Shown here piece after piece: positions 23,969 through 36,400 of a stretch of 64,000 bases of DNA. Below the pieces are notes generated by a model that worked only from the letters and a program-made list of their open reading frames with translations, made no database searches and was not told the DNA's origin. The stretch lies in NCBI RefSeq assembly GCF_905220415.1, contig NC_059541.1, forward strand, positions 6,398,501 through 6,462,500. Direction: 5' to 3'. Source of the stretch: Colias croceus. Lineage: Eukaryota; Arthropoda; Insecta; Lepidoptera; Pieridae. Within the stretch, counting starts at the first letter, position 1, and each line of letters starts with the position of its first letter. The translations under genes and the position numbers were made by a program.

Positions 23969-24407
23969 TACTCAAGCAGATTTCACTTATTACTTTGCAA
24001 AATTGTCTAAAAATTATTTTGAAATTGGAGGTATTATAGGGACACAACAAACATTTTTTTAACATCAATAAACAACAGACAACAGTCCACAAATGACACT
24101 TGACAGACGACAGTTGACAAATGCGTCCTGTTGTACGCAAATATTGTAACATATGAAGAGATACTTTTTCATTGATTGGCACAACATAAGGATAGGATTA
24201 AATTGGGATTAAATAATAATGTTGTGACTTGTGATTATAATATAAAAAAGCATAATAATATTATGTTTGTATGCGCAGTAATTCTCTCCACATTTCGCTT
24301 AGCGCTACATTTACGTGCCACCGAATTACAATAAATTATAAATTACACATTAGGAATTGGGAAGAACCTAATAGATTTTTGAAATCTCTTTGAATACAAT
24401 GTTTATA
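23969..24407. promoter_or_regulatory. APC10 upstream region
   Basis: Contains a cluster AATGACACTTGACAG, ACAGTTGACAAATG at about 24092-24123 on the 5' side of APC10, similar in wording to the eIF2B-epsilon and mRpS6 upstream regions. The rest is AT-rich without coding signal. Confidence 0.45.
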
Positions 24408-25064
24408 CCCGGCGCGGCCTAAGATGATCCCTATGACACTGACAGTTATTCTCAAGAGACAAACTTGTAATGGCGTCACCATTAAATTAGAAACGTATTG
24501 GAGGCGTCTAAAAATGGCATTTATTAATTTTTACGTAGCTTTATGCTATTACAATGATATTCCGTTGGAATTATAACAATTCTTATCATTTACGAGAAAT
24601 TATATCAATCTGACTTTACGTTTACGTCCTCCAAAACGTACATCGTTGGCATTTATCGACTAGTGCGGAAAGTATCGATAAACAAATTTCGATAAAGGAA
24701 ACGAGTTCACATTTTTTCCATGCTTAAGCTATAGTTCATTCACTATTGAATGGAACAGATGATCGCAGCATAATTAATTAATTAATTACCGTTCGCGTTA
24801 ATTTACTTACCTATGATAATAATATAAGTTTTTTAGAAAAATTAAATGGGGGATTCCATTTTATGATAAAATAATATACACTGTGTTTCGTTAACATTAT
24901 AGACGTTAAAAATTCATTTTATAATATTTGTAAAAACATGTTTACCGACGTGGCTGAATGCAAACCACGCCTTTGCCTATAAAATAGTAAAGTATCGACA
25001 CGATCCATCATACGAGCAATCACTAAGACGAACTGTCATAGGGATCATCTTAGGCCGCGCCGGG
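24408..25064. mobile_element. 657-bp non-autonomous DNA transposon with 31-bp TIRs
   Basis: Ends begin CCCGGCGCGGCCTAAGATGA and continue to CCCTATGACA, identical in inverted orientation at 25034-25064. Flanked by TATA on both sides (24404-24407, 25065-25068). No transposase ORF, so the superfamily is not clear. Confidence 0.85.
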
Positions 25065-25068
25065 TATA

Positions 25069-26148
25069 AATGTGACCATATTAAAACTTTTTAGCTACAT
25101 TACAAACTCTGATTACAAAAAATACGCTCATTTTGTTCTAGTTTCATAACTACTTAACTATATGCTTCTTCCAAACATACACTGCATTTTTAGATAGTTA
25201 TTGTAATTTCTGGAATTAAGAGTTCCATACGTATCGTAGATGTACCTACTTATATAAAAATAAGTTATAACTTATAATTAGTGTAAAAAGAAATGAAATC
25301 CAACTTGTCCTCCAGCGCAGCGTTTAAAATTTCCCTGGTCGCTTTTGTGCCCGGCTTAGGTTCGAAATTTTAATTTGAACCTAAATCAGTACTCAGTAAG
25401 TACTAATGTCGATAGGAACTTTTGAAATGGCAGTTTCTGAAATTTACTAGAATAAATAATTACATGAAAACATACAAAATAATATCAGCTACGATACGAT
25501 ATTAGGTACCTAACCTTAATACGTGTGGGAATGTTGGTCATCAAAATTTCACAATCGAGTTTATAGCTCTATTAAGAAAACTGTATGGGAAAGGGTTGAC
25601 AAATTGATAACTTTATAATTAGCGGTTACAGTAAACAGTAATTGGTTGCGGGTTCTGATGATACATGCGATCAAATAATTAGAACAGCAATTTATACTTG
25701 AAACAAAATTGATACAGTGCAGGTATCGTATTTATACTGCTTTCTAAGTAGGTATATGTCGACTTATTTTAAATTTGGGTACATAACAAGACAAGTAAGA
25801 TGAAGACGTAATTATCGTTAAGGTGTGGTCTCGCCTTTCCTCTGAAAAAAAAAACGTACTTTATGAATATACTATAATATTGAGGTCCTTCATGTGTTTA
25901 TATCTTTAGAATTATCTATTGAGCAATTATAACAAAAAGGTAGAATTCAGTAATATTAAGGTCTATACACAGGGTCTATATAACGTCACTTATAGAGAAA
26001 AAAGTTATGACAAAGACAGCGTAAATTCTCGTGAGATTACATCGTGTGTTATTGAAATATTTCTAAGTAAACTTGGGCAAGGGATTACGCGAGTAGTGAT
26101 ATTATATTTTATAGTATACCTAGTATATTTTTTTTTGTTTATTCACAA
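25069..26148. other. Intergenic DNA before UQCR11
   Basis: AT-rich with no convincing exon. A small inverted repeat around 25357-25385 (TTAGGTTC / GAACCTAA) and a candidate promoter zone before 26149 are all I see; an 83-codon open frame at 25919-26170 overlaps the UQCR11 start in another frame and is probably chance. Confidence 0.5.
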
Positions 26149-26301
26149 ATGTTGGGAAAAAAGCAAATAGAACAACTTACCGCATTTGCTACGTCTCTAG
26201 CAACTTTCGGAGCAGCGGGATTTATTGGAATGGTATTCCTGACCGATTGGAAGTGTATTTGTACCAACATACCTTTTTACAATGGAAAGTTTAAGAGCTA
26301 A
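26149..26301 (+). CDS. UQCR11: Cytochrome bc1 complex subunit 10 (UQCR11-like), 50 aa
   Basis: Small single-exon gene: 50 residues plus stop. It begins MLGKKQIEQLTAFATS, has a transmembrane stretch at about 14-33 (FATSLATFGAAGFIGMVFL), and ends in TDWKCICTNIPFYNGKFKS. The family hallmarks TDW after the helix, and P-Y-NGKFK at the end, match the single-pass 6.4-kDa subunit of mitochondrial complex III (human 56 residues), where it packs at the rim of the dimer in the inner membrane. A poly(A) signal AATAAA lies at 26347-26352. The frame extends some codons upstream without a Met. A retrocopy cannot be excluded from one window, but the frame is intact and the motif conservation is good. Confidence 0.8.
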   Translation: MLGKKQIEQLTAFATSLATFGAAGFIGMVFLTDWKCICTNIPFYNGKFKS

Positions 26302-27180
26302 ATACATCTATGGTATTAAAACAATCTTTAGAAAAGTACAACTCTAATAAAATAATATTAATGCTTACCTACTTACTTGTTAATATTTATGATGTGGCAC
26401 GTATACATTTAAATACATTTTGGGAGGGCACGTGTACTATAACAAAGGAATTCTAAGAGTGAATGGAATTAAAATAATGACTACTTTCGAAGATCAGGTG
26501 TGTCAGGATTTGTTATAAAAATGTCAACCGGATCGCGAACACCCGGCGCACGCGCAGCTGTGCCCTCGGCCCTCCTCCGGCTGGCGCCCTCTGAATAAAC
26601 AGGACCTCTGTTGTGTAATTGTTATGGGTTTTAATTTTTTTGTAATAATATGTAGAAATAAATTTGACTGGTAATAAATTAATGTGAATTAGGTACTTGG
26701 ACTTTTTATTGCTGATTTAGATAATTACTTACTTATTTTTATAAGTTTATAGCTGATATACATTAACATATTATGTACCTACCATGTGGTTACCTGTATT
26801 TAATAATAATGATTAATTTATACGTCTTCGATCATCTCTTCAATGGAAAAATGAATAAGTGAGAGTTTACTATGTTCAGGAACCTTTACCGATTTATTTT
26901 CCTGACATTGTTTAACTATGCTTGAATGTCTAATGGCTATTCCAAAAAAGTATATTAATTTCATATTAATCCATATAAGCACAAAAAAGCTAGCTAATGC
27001 AATACATATTATGATAAGTATGTCTACGTTAAAGTTGCAAATCATAGTACTTACTTATGGACTTTAAAAAATAATGTATCAACATGAAACCTTAATTTTT
27101 GTCATACAAAGTGTTACTTTAAAACCGTAAATAATTAAGTGTATCTTGAATAGGGTCCGCAAGGGTCTTAGAACTTTTGA
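26302..27180. other. Intergenic DNA between UQCR11 and cyclin D
   Basis: AT-rich apart from a GC-rich patch at 26520-26600. Holds a doubtful minus-strand 75-codon ORF (26818-27045), listed separately. No repeats recognised. Confidence 0.5.
26818..27045 (-). CDS. Possible small single-pass membrane protein, 75 aa (unrecognised)
   Basis: I do not recognise this. The predicted protein has a strongly hydrophobic helix at about residues 8-27 (VDILIIICIALASFFVLIWI), a basic-leaning segment, then a hydrophilic tail ending SIEEMIEDV. No splice sites or poly(A) signal were tied to it. An ORF of this length can arise by chance in AT-rich DNA; the orderly helix-plus-tail layout is the only argument for it. 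Confidence 0.2.
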   Translation of the reverse strand: MICNFNVDILIIICIALASFFVLIWINMKLIYFFGIAIRHSSIVKQCQENKSVKVPEHSKLSLIHFSIEEMIEDV

Positions 27181-27433
27181 AAAGCACAAAGGAGGCATGG
27201 TGGGGTAGCGACTAGCGTAGCGTGCTCACTATTCACTATTCACGCGCATTCCTTGACATTTCGAAACCGCTTACCGCACTCGTGTTTTTGGTCGCTCGGT
27301 GACCGGCTGTGCCGTTTGTGCCGGTGCCCTTACGAGTTACGTACTTTGCTACATTAATATCGTGCCTATGCCAACTACGAACTTCATCGTTAAACTTAAG
27401 GACATTGTGAAAAAAAGTGTTTTGGTGTGGAAA
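27181..27433 (+). promoter_or_regulatory. Cyclin D 5' UTR and probable promoter
   Basis: GC content rises abruptly before the cyclin D start. An upstream in-frame ATG at 27299 would add 45 residues (MTGCAVCAG...) of no known cyclin similarity, so I treat it as leader. The region contains repeated CACTATTCAC words and CpG-rich GCTCGGTGACCGGC. Confidence 0.5.
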
Positions 27434-30400
27434 ATGGATTTATCGTGCGGAGAGAATCTACAAAATTCTGGAAATAATAGCAACAGCAGTGGACGAGCAG
27501 ATATGTGCATCGCAGGTCCAGATCGGGCCCTAGACCGGAATCCACACCTTCTCACCAACCTTCTGTCTCTGGAAAGATTTCACGCTTTGCACACGGACTA
27601 CTTTCAAAATGTTCAAATAGATATACAGCCATTTATGCGGAAGGTTGTGACTACATGGATGTTGGAGGTACGTGAGCTTTATTATATTTTTATGTGAAGC
27701 ATGCCTTTACAATGCTTATGTTAAATGCTTATGTTAATCATGTCCCTTTGTAGAAACTTGAAACTATCGCCTACTGTTTCCGTCAACAGCTGATTAAGTT
27801 GACGTCAATGACCTTTAATTTGTAAGCGGCGTAAGGGCTTTCGAGCTTTCTAAGATAGAGCTTTCAAAACAAAAGTTTTACTATCATTCTTTTTATAGAT
27901 ATTTAAGAAGAAAGCGTTGTTTCTTAGCTAATACATATTTGCCATGACAATAGTAGATTACTCATTAAAATTATGTAACTACCCTCATGTTTGTTATTTC
28001 TGAAAATGTATTATTACATTGTTATTTAAAAAAACTATACATTTGCTTAAGTAATATATTAATATAGGCAATTGTTTTTATATTAAATATTTAATATTAA
28101 TTCCAAATTTCATATAAGTATATTTTTAATATGATCGATTAATGTGAAGTATAATAATTTATATCTAAAAATATATTCAATTAAAATGTCGACAACAGAT
28201 AATCGTATTCCAAATCAGTATTCTTATTAAAGCCTACGGATAATAATTAGAAAGTAATTCATATAAGAATAATGTTTAGATATATTTTTAAAATCATAAT
28301 TAGGTTTGATTTTAATAGCCTTGCCATATAACTAAAATCTAAGTTTGTAGACATATTTTTATGTTCGACTATATTTACAATACCTACACTATTAATTAAT
28401 TATGCAGGTGGTCATTATGTATTGGTGTGGAATTTATGAAACAATATTTACAACTAAATACATATACCTACTTACATAATAAAATTTAGGATATTTAATG
28501 GACAAACGGATTATAGTTTTATGATAGTATATTTTTTCCTTAATATTGTTTGTAAACTAATAGTTTTTTTTTTACTTTTTACCTACGACTAGATTAACAA
28601 GTAAAGAATGGATTGTAGAACACGTGTGTATTTTATGAGGCTTTACAATTGCTGTTCGTCGAACGGAAGCTTTTTTATGTATTTTTTTTAGTTGCATAGG
28701 TATAAGTTCGGGTTGGATGAGCAAGGGAATCTTAATAGCTATAACCTAAGAAGGCTATGGTATAAAATCCTAATATATTCTGTAACGTTGTTAACGGCCG
28801 TTCAGCGAGTGTAACCTACAAACACTAGTTTTTTTTATTTAGCTGAGTTATGAAACATACTACGTGTGACACCATTCGAATATCACACGTAGTATGTTAT
28901 ATATATAGCTTATAGGGAAAACTTGTTATAAAATTAAGATAATGGAAAACTTAAAAAATGTTTTTCAACCCAATCAAACACAAATTAAAAGTCTTAAAAG
29001 TATCAAGCGCACTTAAATAACATTTTTTAAGCAATTTTATGGATGATTACAGTTAAATCTATTACTTAAAACAATTTTTGTGTCTCAGGTTTGCGAAGAG
29101 CAGCAATGTGAGGAGCAGGTGTTCCCGCTGGCCGTGAGCTACGTGGACAGGTTTTTGGCGCAGGTCGCCATCTCGCGCCAGCAGCTGCAGCTCCTGGCGG
29201 TCACTGCTCTGCTGGTAGCCTCCAAGTTCCGTCAATGCCATCCACTGTCCATCGACCTTCTATGTGCCTACACGGACAACTCGGTGTTCCCACATGAAGT
29301 TCGAGTAAGTTTCAGCTATTTTTATTGTTATTATTTAATTGCATATATAAGAATAATCTTCTGAATTGTCATCGGTTATCGTCTATCTATGTCAGACAAT
29401 CTATGTACATATTTCAATTAGCAATTCAGTTTTATTCAGTTTTTCTTGTAAGGTACAAGTCCGAGACGGGCCGCAGACCGCAAAGTGCAAATTCTTTCTA
29501 TGAACATCTATGAAATCGCTGCGCGTTGCGTCTGCAGGCAGCAATGTCGCCGCGCTTAGAATCAATTTCATAGATGTTCATAGAAAGAAGTGGTGTCGCT
29601 TGCAGTTTGCTTTTGCACTTTGCGGTCTGCGGCCCGTCTCGGAATTGTAACCTGTATAAAAGTTAAACATATTGTGTTATATTATAACTCTAAGCACAGA
29701 GCTTTTATAGCCTTGTTATCTTGATCATGTATTTCCTAGCTCTAGCAAGTATTTAATTAGTTGGATCATTATCAAAAAAGGTCGATTTTAAAGTTAACGC
29801 GTCAAGACACAGGCACGCACCTTACATCCTGCGACGACCGCAAGACGGTACACATTGTTTTGATTACACTGAGTGAACTCGATTGGCTGAGTCAAATGTC
29901 ACTCTTTCACCCCTTGGGGGTCCGCCTTTATATTACCCGTTTCCTCAGTCTTCCTTATGAGTTTCCTGTTATTACTTCTTCCGCAATGCTTATTGTATGC
30001 GTTCTGGGGGACGACACTTGTTATTTTCTTACGATCCTCCTGTAGCGTGTGACGAAAGCACTTAACAATTAGACACTGCTTCCGTCGGAAATGTGGGAAG
30101 TGACATACCGATGTATCAACTGATAAGGATGCCTTGCTTCGGGTTTTATCAGTTTTACTCCTTCGTACGTTTGTATTTTACTTCATGTTATCGATTTCAC
30201 AACCGCAAATTGCTATGTTGATAATTTGAATATGGTGTGCGGCAAAGCAGGTGTGATTCGACCAATTAGTTCGGTAACACCCGTGAGCTTTTGACTTGTC
30301 ACATTATTCTCACGCTACTCGTACCCACAGTTTATCATTACGTGATAAATGCCTAAAAATTTGAACATATATATTTTTTTCTTTTGTACTTTTCAAGTTA

Positions 30401-33400
30401 TTTACTTCATAATAACTTATATGTAATGTGTATGATTAATTATAATGTAAGCATTAATAACTATAACTTAAAAAAAAAATAAGTAATAAGTAAGTAAGTA
30501 AGTACCATAATATGAAAACGTCAAACTTGTATAACCACAAAGTAATCTAAAATATTTAAATTATGATATCTATTTATTGGCTACTTAATTGGATGCCGTG
30601 AGAATGTGACCACTACTTGAAGGCATGTCGTGTACCGTATGGTATTGTGGGGGTACTCGTATTTCCTTGCAATTAATTCATACGATGATCCCATAGATAA
30701 GTTGTCGATGTGCATGGTAATGAGATCGTTTAGTGGTATGTTCCCATGTCTTTGGCCACCTTTATGAACAGTTGGTGTTTCGATCCAAATTATAATAACT
30801 GCGTGGGAAGTTTTTAAAATGTATGGTCTTACAAGATGTTGTTGATAATAGTTTATGTATTTATTCATGCAATGGGAGTTTATCATCTAATATTATGTAC
30901 GATGTAGGTATTATTATTCTTTAAAATAGCGTCACAGTATTACAATATTATGCGCTTACTGCTGAAGTCTTTTAATTAGTCCTCGTTCATGCGCACATCC
31001 TTAAATGTGCAGATTTTATTAGGTTTCACACAAATTCTTACACAAACAATCAGGCCACCCTTATTATTTTAAAGAGCTTCCCGACGAGAACCTCCCTATT
31101 CGATAGTTCTCTTGGTTTGCCCTATTCTTGTACTTTTGTTTGGTGAATTCGCTATTTTTTGCGGTTTCCGCCTGTTCCATCGTGTATGACGGTGAAAATT
31201 CAACTGTGACGAAATAATATATCTTGTAGGTATTTACTTTTATTAAGAATATTTTTAAGAGATTTAGTATTTTGATTCATACTAAATAAAAAGTATTTTC
31301 TGTTATTTATGTTACGTAATGTATAGGTAATTGAATTCAAATCATATTATAATTAAAGAAATTGAGTGGTACATAATAAGGAATCTTTGTTACAGCAATG
31401 GGAAATGATGTTGGTGCAACGTATGAACTGGCAGCTATCAATCGCCACAGCATTTGACTTTGTAGAGCCAATGCTGGCCAGAGTGCCTTGGGGTCGAGGG
31501 AACCCACTCATACGGACACACGCTCTTACACTCACTTCAGTATGTTATACAGGTAAGGCTCCAGAAATCATACTATTCTAATTAAGTTGTCGTTGTCATA
31601 AGATGCGGGTGGAAATTACGTCGACTGTCCTTGAGCTCATGGTGATTATTGAAAATCGATAAACGCAATAGATGTGATATAATACTCAACAAAAGGTACG
31701 AAGGAATTTTATGGCGTATATTATGTAGTAATAAGGGGTCCTACTATAATCGCAATCTATTTTCAAATACATACTTTGATGGTAGATATGCTAAAATTTT
31801 CATTACACAGAATTGAACTACTTTGTCTTCAAAAATTAATTCATACACCTACCTATCTAGTTACTTATTAATTATAAGGTATTCATATGTACCCATTTTC
31901 AACATCAACGTATAAACTAAAGTCGTTTTTACCTCCTTTTATCAAATATATAAATTTAATGTTAGAAAAAAAAAAACTTCTAAAAAAGTACACCAAAAGA
32001 AAAAAAATAGAGTCGAAATATTTTAGGATAGGTACAATTACATTGTTCGACACTTTTTACCGATTAACGGGGGTTGTGAATGATCGTACCTCCCTTTGTT
32101 GCGTAATGCGATTAAAGTGCGTGCAGTCGAGTGGTCATGTATGAGTATTTAGTGTTTAGGGCGGAGGGTCGGAGTATCGGAACGCACATGCCCGTGCCGT
32201 GATATCGCACACCTTGTGCCGACACCCCTCTGCCACTGACCCCTACGTTTGTCCACTTACATAGAAATTATTGCAATTTGTTTAAATTTTCAGTTTGATT
32301 ATATGTATAGGCACTCTGTATGATGATTATTCTGATAAATCAAGAGGATAGATTTCTTTGTGCCATGCTTCGAATTTAATTACTAATAATCTTAAGCCTA
32401 AGGGGTCGCCTGGTAGAGATCACTCTGAAGTGATAAGGCCTCCCCGTTACACATATTAAAGCTGTAACGTGATTTATTAGGTATATACTATTATATTTTA
32501 TAAAAACAATGTGTGTAATGAAGTGTCAAATAAATAAATAAATCTTGGCAAGCATTCATCATGAACGGTGATCGTGGTTGTTTCGGAAGGAACACATCAT
32601 ATAGGAAAGAATATAATGCAGAAGTAGAGTTCTTATTTATGAGAGTCCTCTTAAAATAGACGCTTTTGAAAAAATAGTGAAATTAAAATGATAAAAATAT
32701 TAAAGGATATTTTGATAAACTGGTTCAACATAACCATAATGTTATCGAAGCAATCTGATTTATGACATACGCATGGGCGTAGCCACGGTGGGGCAGGGTG
32801 GGGCGCTTGCCCCATTCTAGCTTTGACCTGGAAGGTGGGTAGATACCTAACCAAATCTATTAAAAATCGAAGTACCTACTAACTACTAAGCTTAATATCC
32901 GTAAGAAATTTCACACTCGATTCTCGAAAGTCGACAGGCGACACAGAAAATGCGACCTTTATAATTAGTATTATTTACCTCTAAATTGACTGACTAACAA
33001 CTAACAAGTGTCATACGCCCAGCGACCAAACGGCTGAAGATTTTTGGATCTATTTCGTGGTGTGGTAGGTGAACAATAAGGTGTTTTGAATAAGAATATT
33101 TCGAATAACGAATAACACACGAAAAAAGAAAATAGCTGAGGCTTCTATGTTACATGAACTGTAAGAAAAATGAGTATAGTACCCCAATTAGTTACCCCAC
33201 TAACTTATCCAATTTCATCTCAATTTTGTTGTGTTACACGTTCTACAACTCACTGATACTTTTTACTTTACACTTTTTTTTTCTAGTGCCTACACTAGAA
33301 AAAATGCATTCGCGAATGCCTTCGCAAATGGCTTCGCGAATGCCATCGCGAATGCCTTCGCAAATGCCTTCGCGAATGACTTCGCCAATGCCTTCGCAAA

Positions 33401-36400
33401 TGCCATCGCGAATGCCATCGCGAATGCCATCGCGAATGCCTTCGCAAATGCCTTCGCAAATGCCTTCGCGAATGCCATCGCGAATGCCTTCGCAAATGCC
33501 TTCGCGAATGCCATCGCGAATGCCTTCGCAAATGCCTTCGCGAATGACTTCGCCAATGCCTTTGCAAATGCCTTCGCGAATTCCATCGCGAATGCCTTCG
33601 CGAATGCCTTCGCAAATGCCTTCGCGAATGCCTTCGCCAATGCCTTCGCAAATGCCTTCGCGAATGCCATCGCGAATGCCTTCGCGAATGCCTTCGCGAA
33701 TGCCTTCGCGAATGCCTTCGCGAATGCCTTCGCAAATGCCTTCGCGAATGCCTTCGCGAATGCCTTCGCGAATGCCTTCGCAAATGCCTTCGCAAATGCC
33801 TTCGCGAGTGCCTTCGCGAATGCCTTCGCGAATGCCATCGCGAATGCCTTCACAAACGCCTTCGCAAATGCCGGCGGTACGGCCGCCGGCATTTGAAGAC
33901 CTGGATATAACTTTGGGTACATACTTGGTACATACAGTTGCTAGTTACATATTATTTTTTATTGTTGCCCCACCTTGAGCCCATGGCTAGCTACGCCCAT
34001 GGACATACGAGTTACGACGCCTGGGGATAAACACTCGTTCTCTCTTATAGTTCAGGATACATCGCCCATTTTTGCAAGTGACTACTATCAAGCTAATTTT
34101 CCGTTTGTAGCTTTATTTTGACGAGACGCCCAATAATTTCGTGTACGAAAGTCTCGATTGTGGTAGCTAACAGAGATAACAAGGATAAAAATTTTTGATT
34201 TGATGGTTCTCAAATATTTATTACTTACCGGATTTTTTTTTGTTCAATCTCAAGATAATTACCTAAATTATTCGAAAAAATATTTGTCCTACAAAATCTA
34301 TGGTTTGTTCAAAGAGTCCCCCTTTCCAAAGTGTATCGATAACGAGGTCATCATAAATGATTACTAACAAGCTGATTTTTTTGTTTTCACTTAGTTAATG
34401 TTTATATAATTCAACAGACATATTGTCCTACAAATTGCGTAATAAATATTTGAGAACCATCAAATCAAAAAAAATTATCCTTGTTTTCTCTGTTAGCTAC
34501 CACAATCGAGAGTTTCGTACACGAAATTATTCGGTGTCTCATCAAAATAAAGCTACAAATGGACAATCAGCTTGATAGTAGTCACTTGCAAAAATGGGCG
34601 ATGTATCCTGAACTATTATTAGCTGTCGTTATTATTTTTAAATAAACTGATCTGGTTTTGTATACCTACCTACAGTGATAATTAAGCTATATTCTTCCGT
34701 AGACGAACAAATTAAAAATATGATTTTTGTATTTCTAATTATGCATTTAGCGTTCAATTATGTATTATAGTAGAGTGCGTTTTTGACGATCACTCCGTAA
34801 TAAATTAAGTATGTTCCTTGAAAAGGGCCTACAGTATTTAAAAACATACAACATCGTCTCGTAATATATAATAATATTGGCTTAAGAATCGATAGGAGGA
34901 ATAAAATATCAAGGATCTTATGAACTGTTTTAAAAATAATGAAGATAACAATGGATAGGATATCTGACGACCGGTGCTTAACCCGAAGCGCCCCTATGGT
35001 CCGGAGAGTATTTAGATAATATTATTTTATTTATGGCTGGCATGTGTTGAGCTTCGGGTATTTTTTCAGCCTCTCTAATTTAAAATTTTAACTATACTGA
35101 TTAGTTGTAATTGAAACTCAACACTAATTTACACACGACATTTTCGTGGGATTCTTTAAAAGTTGATATTAATTCTAGAGTTAAAGTAAAATAAAATTTT
35201 CATGTTATTTATACAAATATGTATCTATTGCAGTATAAAACTTGCATAATTTTTAATGAAATTCGAGTACAAAAAGGACATGTGCGTAACGTGCGCTATT
35301 GGTCAACGGAAGTAAAGTTGTATAAATAATTGCCGGTTGCTGTTTGGATAATATTGGAGGTGTGAACAGGTTAATAACATTTCTTAACCCTTAACCCATA
35401 GGGGTACCTAATGTAGGTTTTATAGCCTCCATAAACGTTAATTTTGAAACACGATCGCAAAGATAATAGAGCTACTATTATCTTTGCACAATATCCATTT
35501 CATATTAGGTAATTCATTTTGTTTACAGTAACGCATAACTAATACAGCAAAGTTGATAATAATGCATATCAAGTTTTAAACATTAACTAAGTAGTTTTAT
35601 ATTATTGACGCCGACAAATATATTATAGTAATATCATTTATAATTAACAAAATTGGACGATAGCGAGCAATATTAAACAAGTCGAATGATTTTCAGCGCA
35701 AATAATTCAAGTAACCATGTCACGGTCGCTGTGACTTATGACTTATGAGACTAGTTGTCGAGCGCAGGGGACCCGGGACCGCGCCAGCTGAGATGCCGAC
35801 AATGCGCGAAGACGTCCCGCAGCCATTGTGTTTTTCAAGTCGGCCTGTCCCGCTCTACGCGACAAAGGGCTCCCAACAAAAACGTCGCTTGGCGCACCTG
35901 GTGTCCCAACCCTAAGCTATCTAACCCGAAATGAAGATAGTTTCTGATCTCAATACTTTAAGATTGTTGAACCAAATCTCTTTCCGTTTCTTCACTTCCG
36001 ATCTATTCCTTGACAAAAGCACAACCCGACGTTTTACGATACAAATTAATAATTATAGTAGGTATCCAGAATATGTATGGGTGATTGTCTTCAATCGAAC
36101 GAAAGAAATAATTTAAACATGATTTCTAAGAACCCTCTTCGAGCAGTTAACGGCTTGCAAAAATAAGATATATGGTATTAGAACTAGTTTCACACAATTA
36201 GATAATGACATTTACTATTTGCAACCCCTGCACATTTGCTTTTGTTTGTAAAGGTGAAGAGTTGATGTTTCGCCCCATTCGATGTTAGGGCGAGACAGGT
36301 TTACGAAACGGAACTTAACGGTTCCTAAAGTCTGTTAGTGGAGGTTGATTACATTCGCTGGTGTAATTAGAAGGGTAAGACGGGGGTGTAGTCTTAGACG

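Noticed and set aside
25919..26170. 83-codon plus-strand ORF
   Set aside because: Overlaps UQCR11 in another frame and has no recognisable sequence.
27299..27433. Upstream in-frame Met for cyclin D
   Set aside because: Would place 45 unrelated residues before the LxCxE motif, which D cyclins carry at the extreme N-terminus.
33154..33978. 274-codon ORF of MPSR/MPSQ repeats, and long sister frames on both strands
   Set aside because: All arise from a stop-free 12-bp tandem repeat within a transposon; several frames being open at once argues against coding.
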